This document shows, one piece after another, positions 9,360-17,578 of a stretch of DNA of 64,000 nucleotides. Every line of letters begins with the position of its first letter. The stretch's first letter is position 1. The DNA is from Chitinophaga sp. CF118. Lineage in GTDB: Bacteria > Bacteroidota > Bacteroidia > Chitinophagales > Chitinophagaceae. The position numbers and the translations under genes are program-made. Under the pieces are notes generated by a model that searched no databases, had not been told where the DNA came from, and worked only from the letters and a program-made list of their open reading frames with translations. The stretch is from the NCBI RefSeq assembly GCF_900112615.1, contig NZ_FOMK01000003.1:682001-746000 (forward strand), in the 5' to 3' direction.

Positions 9360-10109
9360 ATGAACAAAATCATTCTATTCATGCTTGCAACGTTCTGCTA
9401 CGTTTTATTACCCGGCTGTAAAAAAAATGATCACCCTCACCTTTCTTCCGCATGTAAACTTCTTAAAGTTGAGACTAAGGAAATGGATTATTATTTCACT
9501 TTTGAGTATAATGCCAGAAACCAGCTCATTTCCAGGAAAGCTGCTTACATGACACGTACGGCCCCCGATTATAAGTTTATCTATGATCGTGCAGGCAGAT
9601 TAGCCCAGTACATTACAAATGCCGATCCTGATACCATTGGCGGCTCTTTCTGGCAATGGCATTATCTGTATTATGACAATCTGGGCAGGATTGTAAAGGA
9701 TACTTTCTATGCAGATGGTACTATAGGGCCTGATGGTCCTGTGTTTCCTGAAGGAATGCCCCCCGGATATACTATGGGTATTGAGAATTATGCGTATGAT
9801 GGAAATAATAGGATGATCAGCCGGAGTGGTTTATTTAATGATTCATATGCCTATAATGCGCAAGGGAATCTTGAAACAAACGTATACGGAGATTCATTAC
9901 AATATGACAATAAAGTGAACTTCAATCGTACTGATCCTGTCCTTCAATTTATCAACAGGGATTATAGCAGGAATAATCCTATAGGTGCCAGGTCATATAA
10001 CCAATACGGGCTTCCTCTGGAGTACCAGGGCATTATGCATAGCAACTATTCACTTGTCATTGATTATGCAGGCTTTCGTAACCCCGTATTTACCTACAAG
10101 TGTAGATAA
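9360..10109 (+). CDS. RHS/YD-repeat-like surface lipoprotein
   Basis: 249 residues. The signal peptide ends in the lipobox LLPGC (Cys20), so the mature protein should be a lipoprotein facing the periplasm or cell surface. The body consists of short beta-hairpin units with YDxxGR, YNAQGN and YAYDGNNR motifs, typical of YD (RHS) repeats and of the DUF4595-like lipoproteins of Bacteroidota. It is much too short to be an RHS toxin. A second protein of the same kind is encoded at 26664-27485, and both have leaders longer than 100 bases. Function is unknown; carbohydrate or surface binding is a guess. A strong terminator follows at 10210-10253. Confidence 0.8.
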   Translation: MNKIILFMLATFCYVLLPGCKKNDHPHLSSACKLLKVETKEMDYYFTFEYNARNQLISRKAAYMTRTAPDYKFIYDRAGRLAQYITNADPDTIGGSFWQWHYLYYDNLGRIVKDTFYADGTIGPDGPVFPEGMPPGYTMGIENYAYDGNNRMISRSGLFNDSYAYNAQGNLETNVYGDSLQYDNKVNFNRTDPVLQFINRDYSRNNPIGARSYNQYGLPLEYQGIMHSNYSLVIDYAGFRNPVFTYKCR

Positions 10110-10209
10110 CGAAGCCAGAAGCTGCAAAGTAGGGGATATGGAGTGTATGCCTTTTAATAACGGTCTCTCGCAAAATACGTATTACAGCAAAAGGTAGACA
10201 ACTCTGTAC

Positions 10210-10253
10210 AAAAAACGCAAAACCCGCTCTTAGAGCAGGTTTTGCGTTTTTTT
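10210..10253. terminator. Rho-independent terminator, probably bidirectional
   Basis: A near-perfect hairpin has its centre at 10230: arms AAAACGCAAAACC and GGTTTTGCGTTTT enclose GCTCTTAGAGC, with A-tracts on one side and a T-tract on the other. It lies 100 bases after the lipoprotein stop and 148 bases after the end of the convergent gene at 10402. Confidence 0.9.
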
Positions 10254-10401
10254 GCTATTTTACTTTATTTTGTAAGCAGCTCATTTTCAAATCTATATTG
10301 GTTCGATCAATGGTCAATAAACCAATTTATTTTTCTATGACATAACCATTGTTTGAACTGATTGGTAACTGACTGTCGACGCAAATCGGAGCTATTACAA
10401 C

Positions 10402-10767
10402 TTAATCGCAAAAAGGATAAAGAGGACAGAGTTTCAACTTAGATTTTTTTATAGATTCATAGCTAACTTCAAACTCTTCGGAATTGTTGGTTTTAGGTGT
10501 CTGTGTACCTTTGATTTCTGTTAACAATGTCCGGTAGTGTTCAAGGATCTTAGCCAGATTTTTACTTGATCCATCTCGCTGGTACGCCTCTGTTGCTTTT
10601 TGCGTTAAGGCATCAAACGCCTTATTCGCGTTGTCGTTAATAACGACATTCGCCAATACCTCACGTTTGGCTTCAGCTAGCTTTACATTCAATGAATCTT
10701 TGGATTGTGCTTTGGTTTGCAGGCAGAAAAGCAGTAGGAATCCACATAATAGTTTGTACATCTTCAT
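10402..10767 (-). CDS. Small secreted hypothetical protein
   Basis: 121 residues with a signal peptide (residues 1-20, ending Q-T-K-A, then Q), so periplasmic. The mature part is helical and charged (KLAEAKREVLANVVIND...) and ends in a C-P-L-Y-P-F-C-D tail whose two Cys could form a disulfide. I do not recognise a family. It converges on the lipoprotein gene across the shared terminator. The length suggests a complete small gene. Confidence 0.6.
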   Translation of the reverse strand: MKMYKLLCGFLLLFCLQTKAQSKDSLNVKLAEAKREVLANVVINDNANKAFDALTQKATEAYQRDGSSKNLAKILEHYRTLLTEIKGTQTPKTNNSEEFEVSYESIKKSKLKLCPLYPFCD

Positions 10768-11304
10768 AAGATTTAGTTAAAAGGGAATTAAATAAGTGCT
10801 GTACAAGCAGACCCAATAGTAGCGTCTGATGTTTTACTTTTGACAAGTATTTAATCCCCGAAGTTGTAAAAATACCAACTACTTGGTAGTTTTACAAACT
10901 CCCTTGCCAGATCGGGTTCCAAATTCCAGGTTTTTTCTAAGTTTTGATATATCATTGACGACAAAACCGGGAAATTATGGTTTGGCACAAGGGGAGAGGC
11001 CTGTTTTTATGATGGGAAAACATTTACTGTATTCACAAATAAAGACGGCAAAGCCTTTGACAACGTTTGGTCGATAATCAAAGATAGAAAGGGCAATATT
11101 TTTTTCGGTGAAGATGGTCTTTGGCGCTATGATGGCATTTCTAAGCTCCAATGAGGGGATTTCTACAAACATACTCAATGACAGGTTGGTGAAGCTTAGC
11201 GAAATCGACCTCATTACTTATACCGGTATTGCAAGAATGCGTTTCAGTGTGAGGATACACTACAGGAATAAATATAATAAGGTTTAATTATTTAAACAGA
11301 CGTA
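10768..11304. other. Intergenic region with decayed coding DNA
   Basis: About 540 bases upstream of the AraC gene. The middle is occupied by a regulator-propeller fragment (own entry). A frame after it continues to 11287 without a recognisable family. No intact gene is seen. Confidence 0.5.
10948..11154 (+). pseudogene. Two-component-regulator propeller (Reg_prop) fragment
   Basis: A 68-codon open stretch bounded by stops and lacking a start reads two units of the Reg_prop blade pattern: K-L-W-F-G-T-R-G-E-A-C-F-Y-D-G-K, then WSIIKDRKGNIFFG and GLWRYDG. These blades normally form the periplasmic sensor of hybrid two-component systems or stand-alone propellers in Bacteroidota. Only two of the expected 7-14 blades remain, so this is a remnant. 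Confidence 0.65.
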
Positions 11305-12186
11305 ATGCAGGAAACAAAAGGACTAATTGAACAAATTAAACTTCACGACAAGCTTGCGATTAGAGTAAGTTCTAATTCAAATAATGATTTGCCGGCCGAG
11401 CTTATGAAAAAGCTAAGGCGACCGCATAGGAAAGCGAATTATTTTTTCGTTTTCATTGAAAGCGGTTCAGTAACTCACAAGGTTGATTTAAAAGATTTGT
11501 CAATTACAAATGGACAATTATTTTTTATTTTACCAAACCAAATTCATACTGCACCTGCACAGCCGAAAAAAAACATTAAATGTTTCAAAATGAGTTTTGA
11601 CCATAACTGTTTGTCTTTACTTCCAAAAACATTTTCTTTTTTAATGAATCCATTAAATTCACAAACTATTTCATTTGACAATGCTTCAAAATTACGCGTG
11701 AAAACACTTTTTGGAATTCTGGATAAAATATTGAATTCAAAGAAGGACCCAAAAGATGGCGAGGTTATTTTGGCGTATCTTAATACACTTATGACTGAGA
11801 TCAATAATGCTTATTTTAGAAATGTGGTAAAAGAGAATTTAATGCCTCAGAAGCTTTCTAAATACATTGAATTTAAAGAGGCAGTTGAAACTAATTTGAC
11901 GGAACATCAATCTATAAATACTATTGCCAAAAATCTTTCTATAACAACAAATAATCTTTACAATATTGTAAAAGAGTTTTCAGGTGTTTCGCCAAAAGAA
12001 TATATTACAATGAGTTTGATGTTAGAAGCACAACGTAAATTACATTACTCCAAACCTTCAATTAAAGAACTGGCTTATGAACTTGGTTTTAGTGACCCGG
12101 ACTATTTCTCCAGACTTTTCAAAAAGAGCACAAAAAAGAGCATTAGCAATTATTTAGCAGACATTCAGGATTTGTCAGGTAATTAG
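11305..12186 (+). CDS. AraC-family transcriptional regulator
   Basis: 293 residues from the ATG at 11305. The N-terminal half is a cupin-like sensor (GQLFFILPNQIHTAPAQ), and the C-terminal double HTH includes SIKELAYELGFSDPDYFSRL and FKKSTKKSISNYL. Base composition is clearly more A+T-rich than that of the neighbouring metabolic genes, as is the SDR after it, which hints that the pair was acquired together. The SDR ATG follows 64 bases after the stop, so the two are likely one transcript: the third AraC/SDR pair. Confidence 0.9.
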   Translation: MQETKGLIEQIKLHDKLAIRVSSNSNNDLPAELMKKLRRPHRKANYFFVFIESGSVTHKVDLKDLSITNGQLFFILPNQIHTAPAQPKKNIKCFKMSFDHNCLSLLPKTFSFLMNPLNSQTISFDNASKLRVKTLFGILDKILNSKKDPKDGEVILAYLNTLMTEINNAYFRNVVKENLMPQKLSKYIEFKEAVETNLTEHQSINTIAKNLSITTNNLYNIVKEFSGVSPKEYITMSLMLEAQRKLHYSKPSIKELAYELGFSDPDYFSRLFKKSTKKSISNYLADIQDLSGN

Positions 12187-12250
12187 AGTGAACAGTCCAT
12201 CTTACCCTGTTTTGCCGAACCTACTTTTGTATTTCAGCAAATTATATAAA

Positions 12251-12973
12251 ATGAAAACAGCATTAGTAACTGGAGCAAACAGAGGAATAGGTTTTGAAAC
12301 ATCAAAACAATTGGCGGCACTTGGATATTTTGTTTATCTGGGTTGCCGGGATAAAGTCAAAGGGCTTGAAGCAATTAAAAAATTAAAAGCATTAGGTTAT
12401 TCGAATGTGGATTGTATTGAATTGGACATATCAAACATCCACTCTATTAAATCAGCAAAACAAGAACTTGAAAGTAAAACTAAGCACTTAGATGTCTTAA
12501 TAAATAATGCCGGCATCAGTGGCGGGTTTCCGCAACCTTCGCTTAAAGTGTCTATTGAAACATTAAAAGATGTTTTTGAATCTAACTTTTTTGGGCCAAT
12601 ACAAATAATACAAGAGTTTATTGAGTTCTTGAAAAAATCAAAAGCACCAAGAATTGTAAATGTAAGCACCGAATTATCGTCTCTGACAAAACACGGCGAT
12701 CCAACCTGGAAATTCTATTCTGTGAAACCTTCGGCTTACGGCCCTTCAAAGACTGCATTAAATGCATATACTGTTATGTTAGCCTTTGAACTTAAGGATA
12801 CAAATTTTAAAGTGAATTGTGTTTGCCCGGGGTTTACTGCGACTGAATTTAATAATTATAGTGGCGAAAAGACAGTTGAACAGGGTACAAGTGCAATTAT
12901 AAAGTATGCAACTATTCAGAATGATGGTCCAACCGGGAAGTTTTTCAACGAAGATGGAGAAATCGCTTGGTAA
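12251..12973 (+). CDS. SDR-family oxidoreductase (carbonyl-reductase-like)
   Basis: 240 residues from the ATG at 12251. A longer frame from 12188 adds 21 residues without similarity, and the glycine motif TGANRGIG at residues 7-14 fits the shorter start. NNAGISGG lies in the middle; the active site reads AYGPSKTALNAY with the YxxxK pair, and Ser residues precede it. The GANRGIGxE start is typical of the carbonyl-reductase-like SDRs that reduce small aldehydes and ketones with NADPH (family knowledge). It is transcribed with the AraC gene before it. The composition is A+T-rich. Confidence 0.92.
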   Translation: MKTALVTGANRGIGFETSKQLAALGYFVYLGCRDKVKGLEAIKKLKALGYSNVDCIELDISNIHSIKSAKQELESKTKHLDVLINNAGISGGFPQPSLKVSIETLKDVFESNFFGPIQIIQEFIEFLKKSKAPRIVNVSTELSSLTKHGDPTWKFYSVKPSAYGPSKTALNAYTVMLAFELKDTNFKVNCVCPGFTATEFNNYSGEKTVEQGTSAIIKYATIQNDGPTGKFFNEDGEIAW

Positions 12974-13050
12974 ATAATGGTGTTTGCGACTAGAGTAAGG
13001 TTACATATTGAAGAGATTATCGGGCACGATATGGCGAATGCCGGAGTGTG

Positions 13051-13107
13051 ATAGCTACTACTTGATCTGACAATACAGGAAATTTTGTTTGGTTAAGTAG
13101 TAGCTAT
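13051..13107. repeat. 13-base inverted repeat with 31-base spacer
   Basis: ATAGCTACTACTT (13051-13063) and AAGTAGTAGCTAT (13095-13107) are exact reverse complements. It lies 78 bases after the SDR stop. There is no T-tract, so a normal terminator is doubtful; an operator or the trace of a small mobile element is equally possible. Confidence 0.5.
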
Positions 13108-13248
13108 TACAATTGATTCGATAATTCACCATTATTGGGCACTTGACGTGTTTAGAAACCAAGTTGAGAAAAGTTTATCCTTGGTGGTTTCGGCTCCGGA
13201 TTTTGACCAGGACAGCACACCTATGCTACTACTTCTAGCTTTTGTAGA

Positions 13249-13653
13249 TCACTTATTCCCTCCGGGTATTGGCTCTTCAAATTGAGGTTTGAGAGTATTC
13301 GGTACATCAGTCAATTCAATAATCCTGTACTCGAACACCAGCTTCTCTAACTCACTTATAATAAAACTATCTAATTGGGATGGCACCCTACCATTATAAC
13401 TTCCTGCTGTCTCTTCAATATATTGCCTTACCGTACGTTTCCCCGTTGCATTCAGGAAAATTGTTTCCGGCCATGGATCCATTGTGATCATCCGCGGGCC
13501 ATGTGGATCGATCACCGTAATAGTACATTGATTAAAATTAAGCTTCATAAAATGAGCTACCCGCACAAAATATTTGTCCTTATTGGCATAGGTGGATAGT
13601 ACTTCTAGTGAATAGGCATCAGACTTAGATCTCTTTCTAAAGAAGTTGAACAT
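13249..13653 (-). CDS. Hypothetical cytoplasmic protein
   Basis: 134 residues from the ATG at 13651-13653; a GTG nine codons upstream is less likely. The start MFNFFRKRSK is common among small Bacteroidota proteins of unknown role. The body has a beta-rich middle (QCTITVIDPHGPRM) and a helical C-terminal half. There is no signal peptide or membrane segment. I do not recognise a family. It stands alone between the third AraC/SDR pair and a further AraC gene. Confidence 0.55.
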   Translation of the reverse strand: MFNFFRKRSKSDAYSLEVLSTYANKDKYFVRVAHFMKLNFNQCTITVIDPHGPRMITMDPWPETIFLNATGKRTVRQYIEETAGSYNGRVPSQLDSFIISELEKLVFEYRIIELTDVPNTLKPQFEEPIPGGNK

Positions 13654-13856
13654 GCCGCAAATATAAAAACAAAGTACCACAACACAAACGCCACAGGCTG
13701 TTGGAAGGCCTTGGTTTATTTGAGAATTTAATTGCCGGCAGGTCGTTATAACATCTTCACTTCAATAGTAAGCGACTTAATATCAACATTATTCGGTTCG
13801 AAAGTGCTCCACTACGGGACACCAGATAGAAGGCGTCTTAAAAGCGAGATTTACCA

Positions 13857-14645
13857 CTATAGCAAGGACTTAAATTCAGTAGGTCGCATGTTTGTCAATT
13901 GCGCGAACGTGTTGCTAAAAGCAGATATGCTTGAATATCCCACCTCATAGGCAATTTCACTCACACTCAGATCGGTACCCTTTAACAGTTCCATTGCACG
14001 AATAATGCGCAACATTTTTACATACTGCAAGAAAGAGATGTGCAGCCTATTTTGAAATAGCCTTGTCAGGCTGCGTACGCTGATACCAAATCGCACGGCA
14101 ATCTCTTCCATGGTCAGCGTCTCATTTAAGTTTTCTCGAAAATAATCAGTGATCTCATTTAATTTTTTATCATCCGTCGTAGGTAGCTGAATGGAGAATT
14201 TATTCAGCTTTTCCTTTGGCAGCAGATGTTTGGCCGTATTTAAAAATTCATATTCCCAAGTTCCGGCAGAAAAGTTACCCTGCCAGCTTTCTGTAAAAGA
14301 CAGCATTTCTGAAAGTAGCCTGCTTACCGGGTATATACCGAGTTCACTATAAAATGGAGTATCTGCATCATCCTCATCTGGAAAATAAATATTGATAATG
14401 AACAGGTCCTGGGAATTGAACATGAGATTGTGCGCATACCTTTTTGGTATCCACACGTAGTGGTTGGAAGGGATGTAGAAATCCCGTTCACTGGTCTGCA
14501 GATAAGCGATGCCACCGAAAACCAACAATAGCTGTCCCTTATCATGTTTATGGGCTGTTAACTTCTGCTCTGTCTGTTGCCTAAGTACCAGGATTGCCTC
14601 CGGGTATTCGTCAATAATCCTGATAAGTTCCCTGATATATTTCAC
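13857..14645 (-). CDS. AraC-family transcriptional regulator
   Basis: 262 residues from GTG at 14643-14645; no ATG is available in frame nearby. The N-terminal half is a compact cupin with H-K-H-D-K-G-Q and W-I-P-K-R-Y-A-H-N, typical of AraC_binding. The HTH half shows TMEEIAVRFGISVRSLTRLF and SVSEIAYEVGYSSISAFSNT. It is divergent from the TetR remnant and efflux operon, so it may control the pump (inference). A candidate -7 box of the divergent direction lies at 14705. Confidence 0.88.
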   Translation of the reverse strand: MKYIRELIRIIDEYPEAILVLRQQTEQKLTAHKHDKGQLLLVFGGIAYLQTSERDFYIPSNHYVWIPKRYAHNLMFNSQDLFIINIYFPDEDDADTPFYSELGIYPVSRLLSEMLSFTESWQGNFSAGTWEYEFLNTAKHLLPKEKLNKFSIQLPTTDDKKLNEITDYFRENLNETLTMEEIAVRFGISVRSLTRLFQNRLHISFLQYVKMLRIIRAMELLKGTDLSVSEIAYEVGYSSISAFSNTFAQLTNMRPTEFKSLL

Positions 14646-14704
14646 TTGGCCAAAATAAACAAATTTTAGGCTAATTATATAAAACGATCCTCTTGAAATG
14701 GAAA

Positions 14705-14712
14705 TAGTTTTG
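14705..14712 (+). promoter_or_regulatory. Candidate -7 box TAGTTTTG
   Basis: A full TAnnTTTG match 28 bases before the ATG of the TetR-type fragment at 14740. It would drive the TetR remnant and possibly the efflux genes. No clear -33 box was found. Confidence 0.35.
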
Positions 14713-14739
14713 CACTATATCTGACAAAACACTTTAAAC

Positions 14740-15175
14740 ATGAAAGAACAATCTACGCGCAACAGAATCATCAAATCAGCCGAAGACCATTTAGTAGCAT
14801 GTGGTTTCGCTGACGTGTCGATGAAGAGTATTTCAGAAAAAGCCAAGGTAAATATTTCAATTGCCGGAAAAAAGGCGTTTTCACACTTGACATTTCAAAC
14901 CGGGTAGTCATCAACCTTTTTTTCGTTTTGATGACAAAAGTCGGTCTCTATAAGCGTCGTCATTTGCTTTCGCATATGTATGCCACGGAGGTTAAGGCTA
15001 CCTACACCGAAAAAGCCTGGTCTCGGATGCCGCAATTTCAGCAATTGCACAACCAGATTGAAGCCATCTTCAGGTACATATTGATTTAGCTCTGGTTAAC
15101 ACGCTTTGCCTATTGCGGGGAGCAAAAGATCATCATGCGGCTATCGTTCTTCAAGCATTCCTAGAACAATTTAAC
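14740..15175 (+). pseudogene. Decayed TetR-type regulator plus further out-of-frame coding DNA
   Basis: The ATG at 14740 opens 55 codons resembling a TetR N-terminal HTH (R-N-R-I-I-K-S-A-E-D-H-L, then ADVSMKSISEKAKVN), stopping at 14907. A second frame, overlapping from about 14880, reads on to a stop near 15090 (SNRVVINLFF..., YTEKAWSRMPQF...), and a third frame continues (NTLCLLRGAKDHHA) straight into the TolC frame. I cannot tell whether the later pieces come from the same regulator or another gene joined by a deletion. EmrAB-TolC-type operons often begin with a TetR regulator, so this pump has probably lost its original repressor. Confidence 0.6.
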
Positions 15176-16513
15176 ATGAACAATTATACATTTATGCATA
15201 CGCTACTATTAGCGTTATTATTCCTGGCGCCCGGGAATTTGAGCGCACAGGTGTCCAGTAGCGACTCATTAACACTGGAGCAAGTCTGGAATATAGTAGA
15301 TTCAGAAAACAGACAACTCAAACTATCGGACTTGATGCGTAGCGAAAGCGTTACCAATGTTGAAATAGCTAAGAGTGATCGCTTGCCATCGCTGAATGTT
15401 TCAGGAAACGTTGTGCACAATACTAAATTCCTAATATATACCAGAGGTTGGTTTGCAACGCCAGACTATTTCGCAGTATCCAAATATGGATATGGGTTTG
15501 GTTATTCCCTTAGCCTCAATGTCTACGAGGGAGGTAAATACAACAGGAACATCCAGATTAAAAGGGAAGAAAGCTTAAGACAACAAAATGAATATGACCT
15601 GCAGCGCAATAATATGCATTATTCAGCAGCTATTGTATTCTACGACCTCTATAAGTTCCTTCAGTTCCGGGATTTTCTTTCCGCAGAAATTACGGCAGAG
15701 AAAAAACAACTTCAAACTATTGAGAGTTTTTACAGGAATGGTACGGTTCTCAAAAGTGATGTACTCAGAAGCCACGTAAAACTTTCCCAGCTGGAACTGA
15801 GCCTTTCCGACCTGAACAAACAGATCAAAGTTGCCTCTCAACGGCTAAATATCCTGATGGCACATGGAAATGGAGATTCGGTGGCAATTGTCTATCATGA
15901 TAGCACCATGCTCGCTGAAATAAGTGAAAACGGTAATTATATGGATTATGTTGAAATTGCGCTATCCAAATCTCCAGCTTATAAAATAACACTCAACGAT
16001 GTAAACCTGGCCAATCTGAATATCAAACAAGTGAAAGCCAATATTCTACCCAAAGTTTCTCTGTTTTCCTATTACACCTATACATATCCGCAAGTATCCT
16101 ACTACCCATACTCCAACGATTTTTGGTCATTCGGACAGACCGGTTTGAGAGTTACTTTCCCCTTGGATAATCTCTACAGGAATAAGCACCTGCATGCAAA
16201 AGCAAAAACTGAAAGCGCGCAACAAACAGAACGAGTGAGGATAGAGCAGGATGAACTCATTGTAGACATTAAGGAGGCATATTTGCAATATCAGCAAGCG
16301 TCAGAAGCTGTCAAATCCGCACAAGAAAATATTGAACAAAACACGGAGAGCGTGCGGGTGATTCGCAACAGCTATCTTAGCCAGGAGTCGCTACTCACCG
16401 ATCTGTTAGATGCAGAAAACACGCTGCTGGAATCAAAATTTGCCCTCACCTCTGCAATAGTCAATTTACGGTTAAGTCATGTCAGACTTTTGGCCAAAAC
16501 AGGTATTCTTTAA
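15176..16513 (+). CDS. TolC-family outer-membrane efflux protein
   Basis: 445 residues from the ATG at 15176. The frame reaches back to 15113, but that part belongs to the decayed DNA upstream. A second ATG at 15194 is also possible. The signal peptide ends A-P-G-N-L-S-A-Q. The body shows the two-fold TolC pattern: long amphipathic helices, a periplasmic YEGGKYNRNIQI region typical of OEP strands, and a C-terminal helical segment ending VNLRLSHVRLLAKTG. It supplies the outer-membrane channel for the pump encoded next; the EmrA-like gene starts 17 bases later. Confidence 0.92.
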   Translation: MNNYTFMHTLLLALLFLAPGNLSAQVSSSDSLTLEQVWNIVDSENRQLKLSDLMRSESVTNVEIAKSDRLPSLNVSGNVVHNTKFLIYTRGWFATPDYFAVSKYGYGFGYSLSLNVYEGGKYNRNIQIKREESLRQQNEYDLQRNNMHYSAAIVFYDLYKFLQFRDFLSAEITAEKKQLQTIESFYRNGTVLKSDVLRSHVKLSQLELSLSDLNKQIKVASQRLNILMAHGNGDSVAIVYHDSTMLAEISENGNYMDYVEIALSKSPAYKITLNDVNLANLNIKQVKANILPKVSLFSYYTYTYPQVSYYPYSNDFWSFGQTGLRVTFPLDNLYRNKHLHAKAKTESAQQTERVRIEQDELIVDIKEAYLQYQQASEAVKSAQENIEQNTESVRVIRNSYLSQESLLTDLLDAENTLLESKFALTSAIVNLRLSHVRLLAKTGIL

Positions 16514-16530
16514 TTTAAATAAACATGTAA

Positions 16531-17574
16531 ATGAACAAGCATAAAACAGATCGTATTGTAGTAGCCATCACACAGTGGTTCGGTATCCTTCTACTGGTAG
16601 CACTTCTTGTCTGGGGAGGAAAATATTTCCGGGATGCCAACCAATACGAACAGACAAATGACGCGCAGATAGATGCCTACCTGGCACCCGTCAATGCAAA
16701 GATTGGTGGCTATATTGACAAGATTTATTTTAAGGATAATCAGCATGTTCATAAAGGAGATACGCTCGTGGTGATCGCCATAGATGAATTTCAGCTGAAA
16801 AGCGATGCTGCTACTGCAGATCTGATGAATTCCCGGGCCAAGCTTGACATACTAAATGCCAGCGAAGAGACCCAACAACATAATATTGATGTGATTAGTG
16901 CCCATATTCCCGGTGTACGTGCCAAATTAGAACACCAGCAGCAAGAGTATGATCGGTATGGCAATCTTTTAAAGGAAGAGTCCACCACCAGACAGAAGTT
17001 TGAAAATATGCAGGCCTCCCTGTTGGTTATTAAATCAGACTATGAAGAAACCATCGCTTCCGTAAAAGCGGCGCAATCAAAGCTTGTTGATCTGAAGGCT
17101 CAGCGTACTGCGATCGCCGCAGAGATTAAATCCAGAGAGGCTATTTTGGCCAGACAACAACTTGATATTCGCTATACAGTCATCACTGCCCCTTTTGATG
17201 GCCAACTTGGCAAAAAAAATATCCAGGAAGGACAGCTAGTGCAACCTGGGCAGACCCTTGCCTTTCTAACCAACGAGGATGAGGGGAAATGGGTAGTAGC
17301 TAATTTCAAGGAAACTCAGGTGGGTAATTTTAAGGTTGGCCAGGCGGTGAAAGTAATGGTGGACGCCTTTCCCAATGAGACTTTTACTGGCACAATTGAA
17401 TCGCTTTCCCCTACAACAGGATCAAAATACTCACTGCTGCCGCCAGATAATGCTACCGGTAATTTCGTGAAGGTGATTCAAAGAATACCGGTCCGCATCA
17501 AGCTTACCAATGCCAGGGAAAACATTCATCAATTATCACCTGGCATGAACGCCAACGTGTATATCATCAAGTAG
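16531..17574 (+). CDS. HlyD/EmrA-type membrane fusion protein
   Basis: 347 residues. One N-terminal membrane helix (about residues 13-30, GILLLVALLVWGG) anchors it in the inner membrane. The split lipoyl domain is visible as NAKIGGYIDKIYFKDNQ and, later, ITAPFDGQLGKKNIQEGQ; a long coiled-coil hairpin lies between. The beta-barrel part follows (KWVVANFKETQVGNFKVGQ). It links the MFS transporter with the TolC-like channel. Both neighbours are within 20 bases, so the three are one operon. Confidence 0.94.
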   Translation: MNKHKTDRIVVAITQWFGILLLVALLVWGGKYFRDANQYEQTNDAQIDAYLAPVNAKIGGYIDKIYFKDNQHVHKGDTLVVIAIDEFQLKSDAATADLMNSRAKLDILNASEETQQHNIDVISAHIPGVRAKLEHQQQEYDRYGNLLKEESTTRQKFENMQASLLVIKSDYEETIASVKAAQSKLVDLKAQRTAIAAEIKSREAILARQQLDIRYTVITAPFDGQLGKKNIQEGQLVQPGQTLAFLTNEDEGKWVVANFKETQVGNFKVGQAVKVMVDAFPNETFTGTIESLSPTTGSKYSLLPPDNATGNFVKVIQRIPVRIKLTNARENIHQLSPGMNANVYIIK

Positions 17575-17578
17575 TAGT

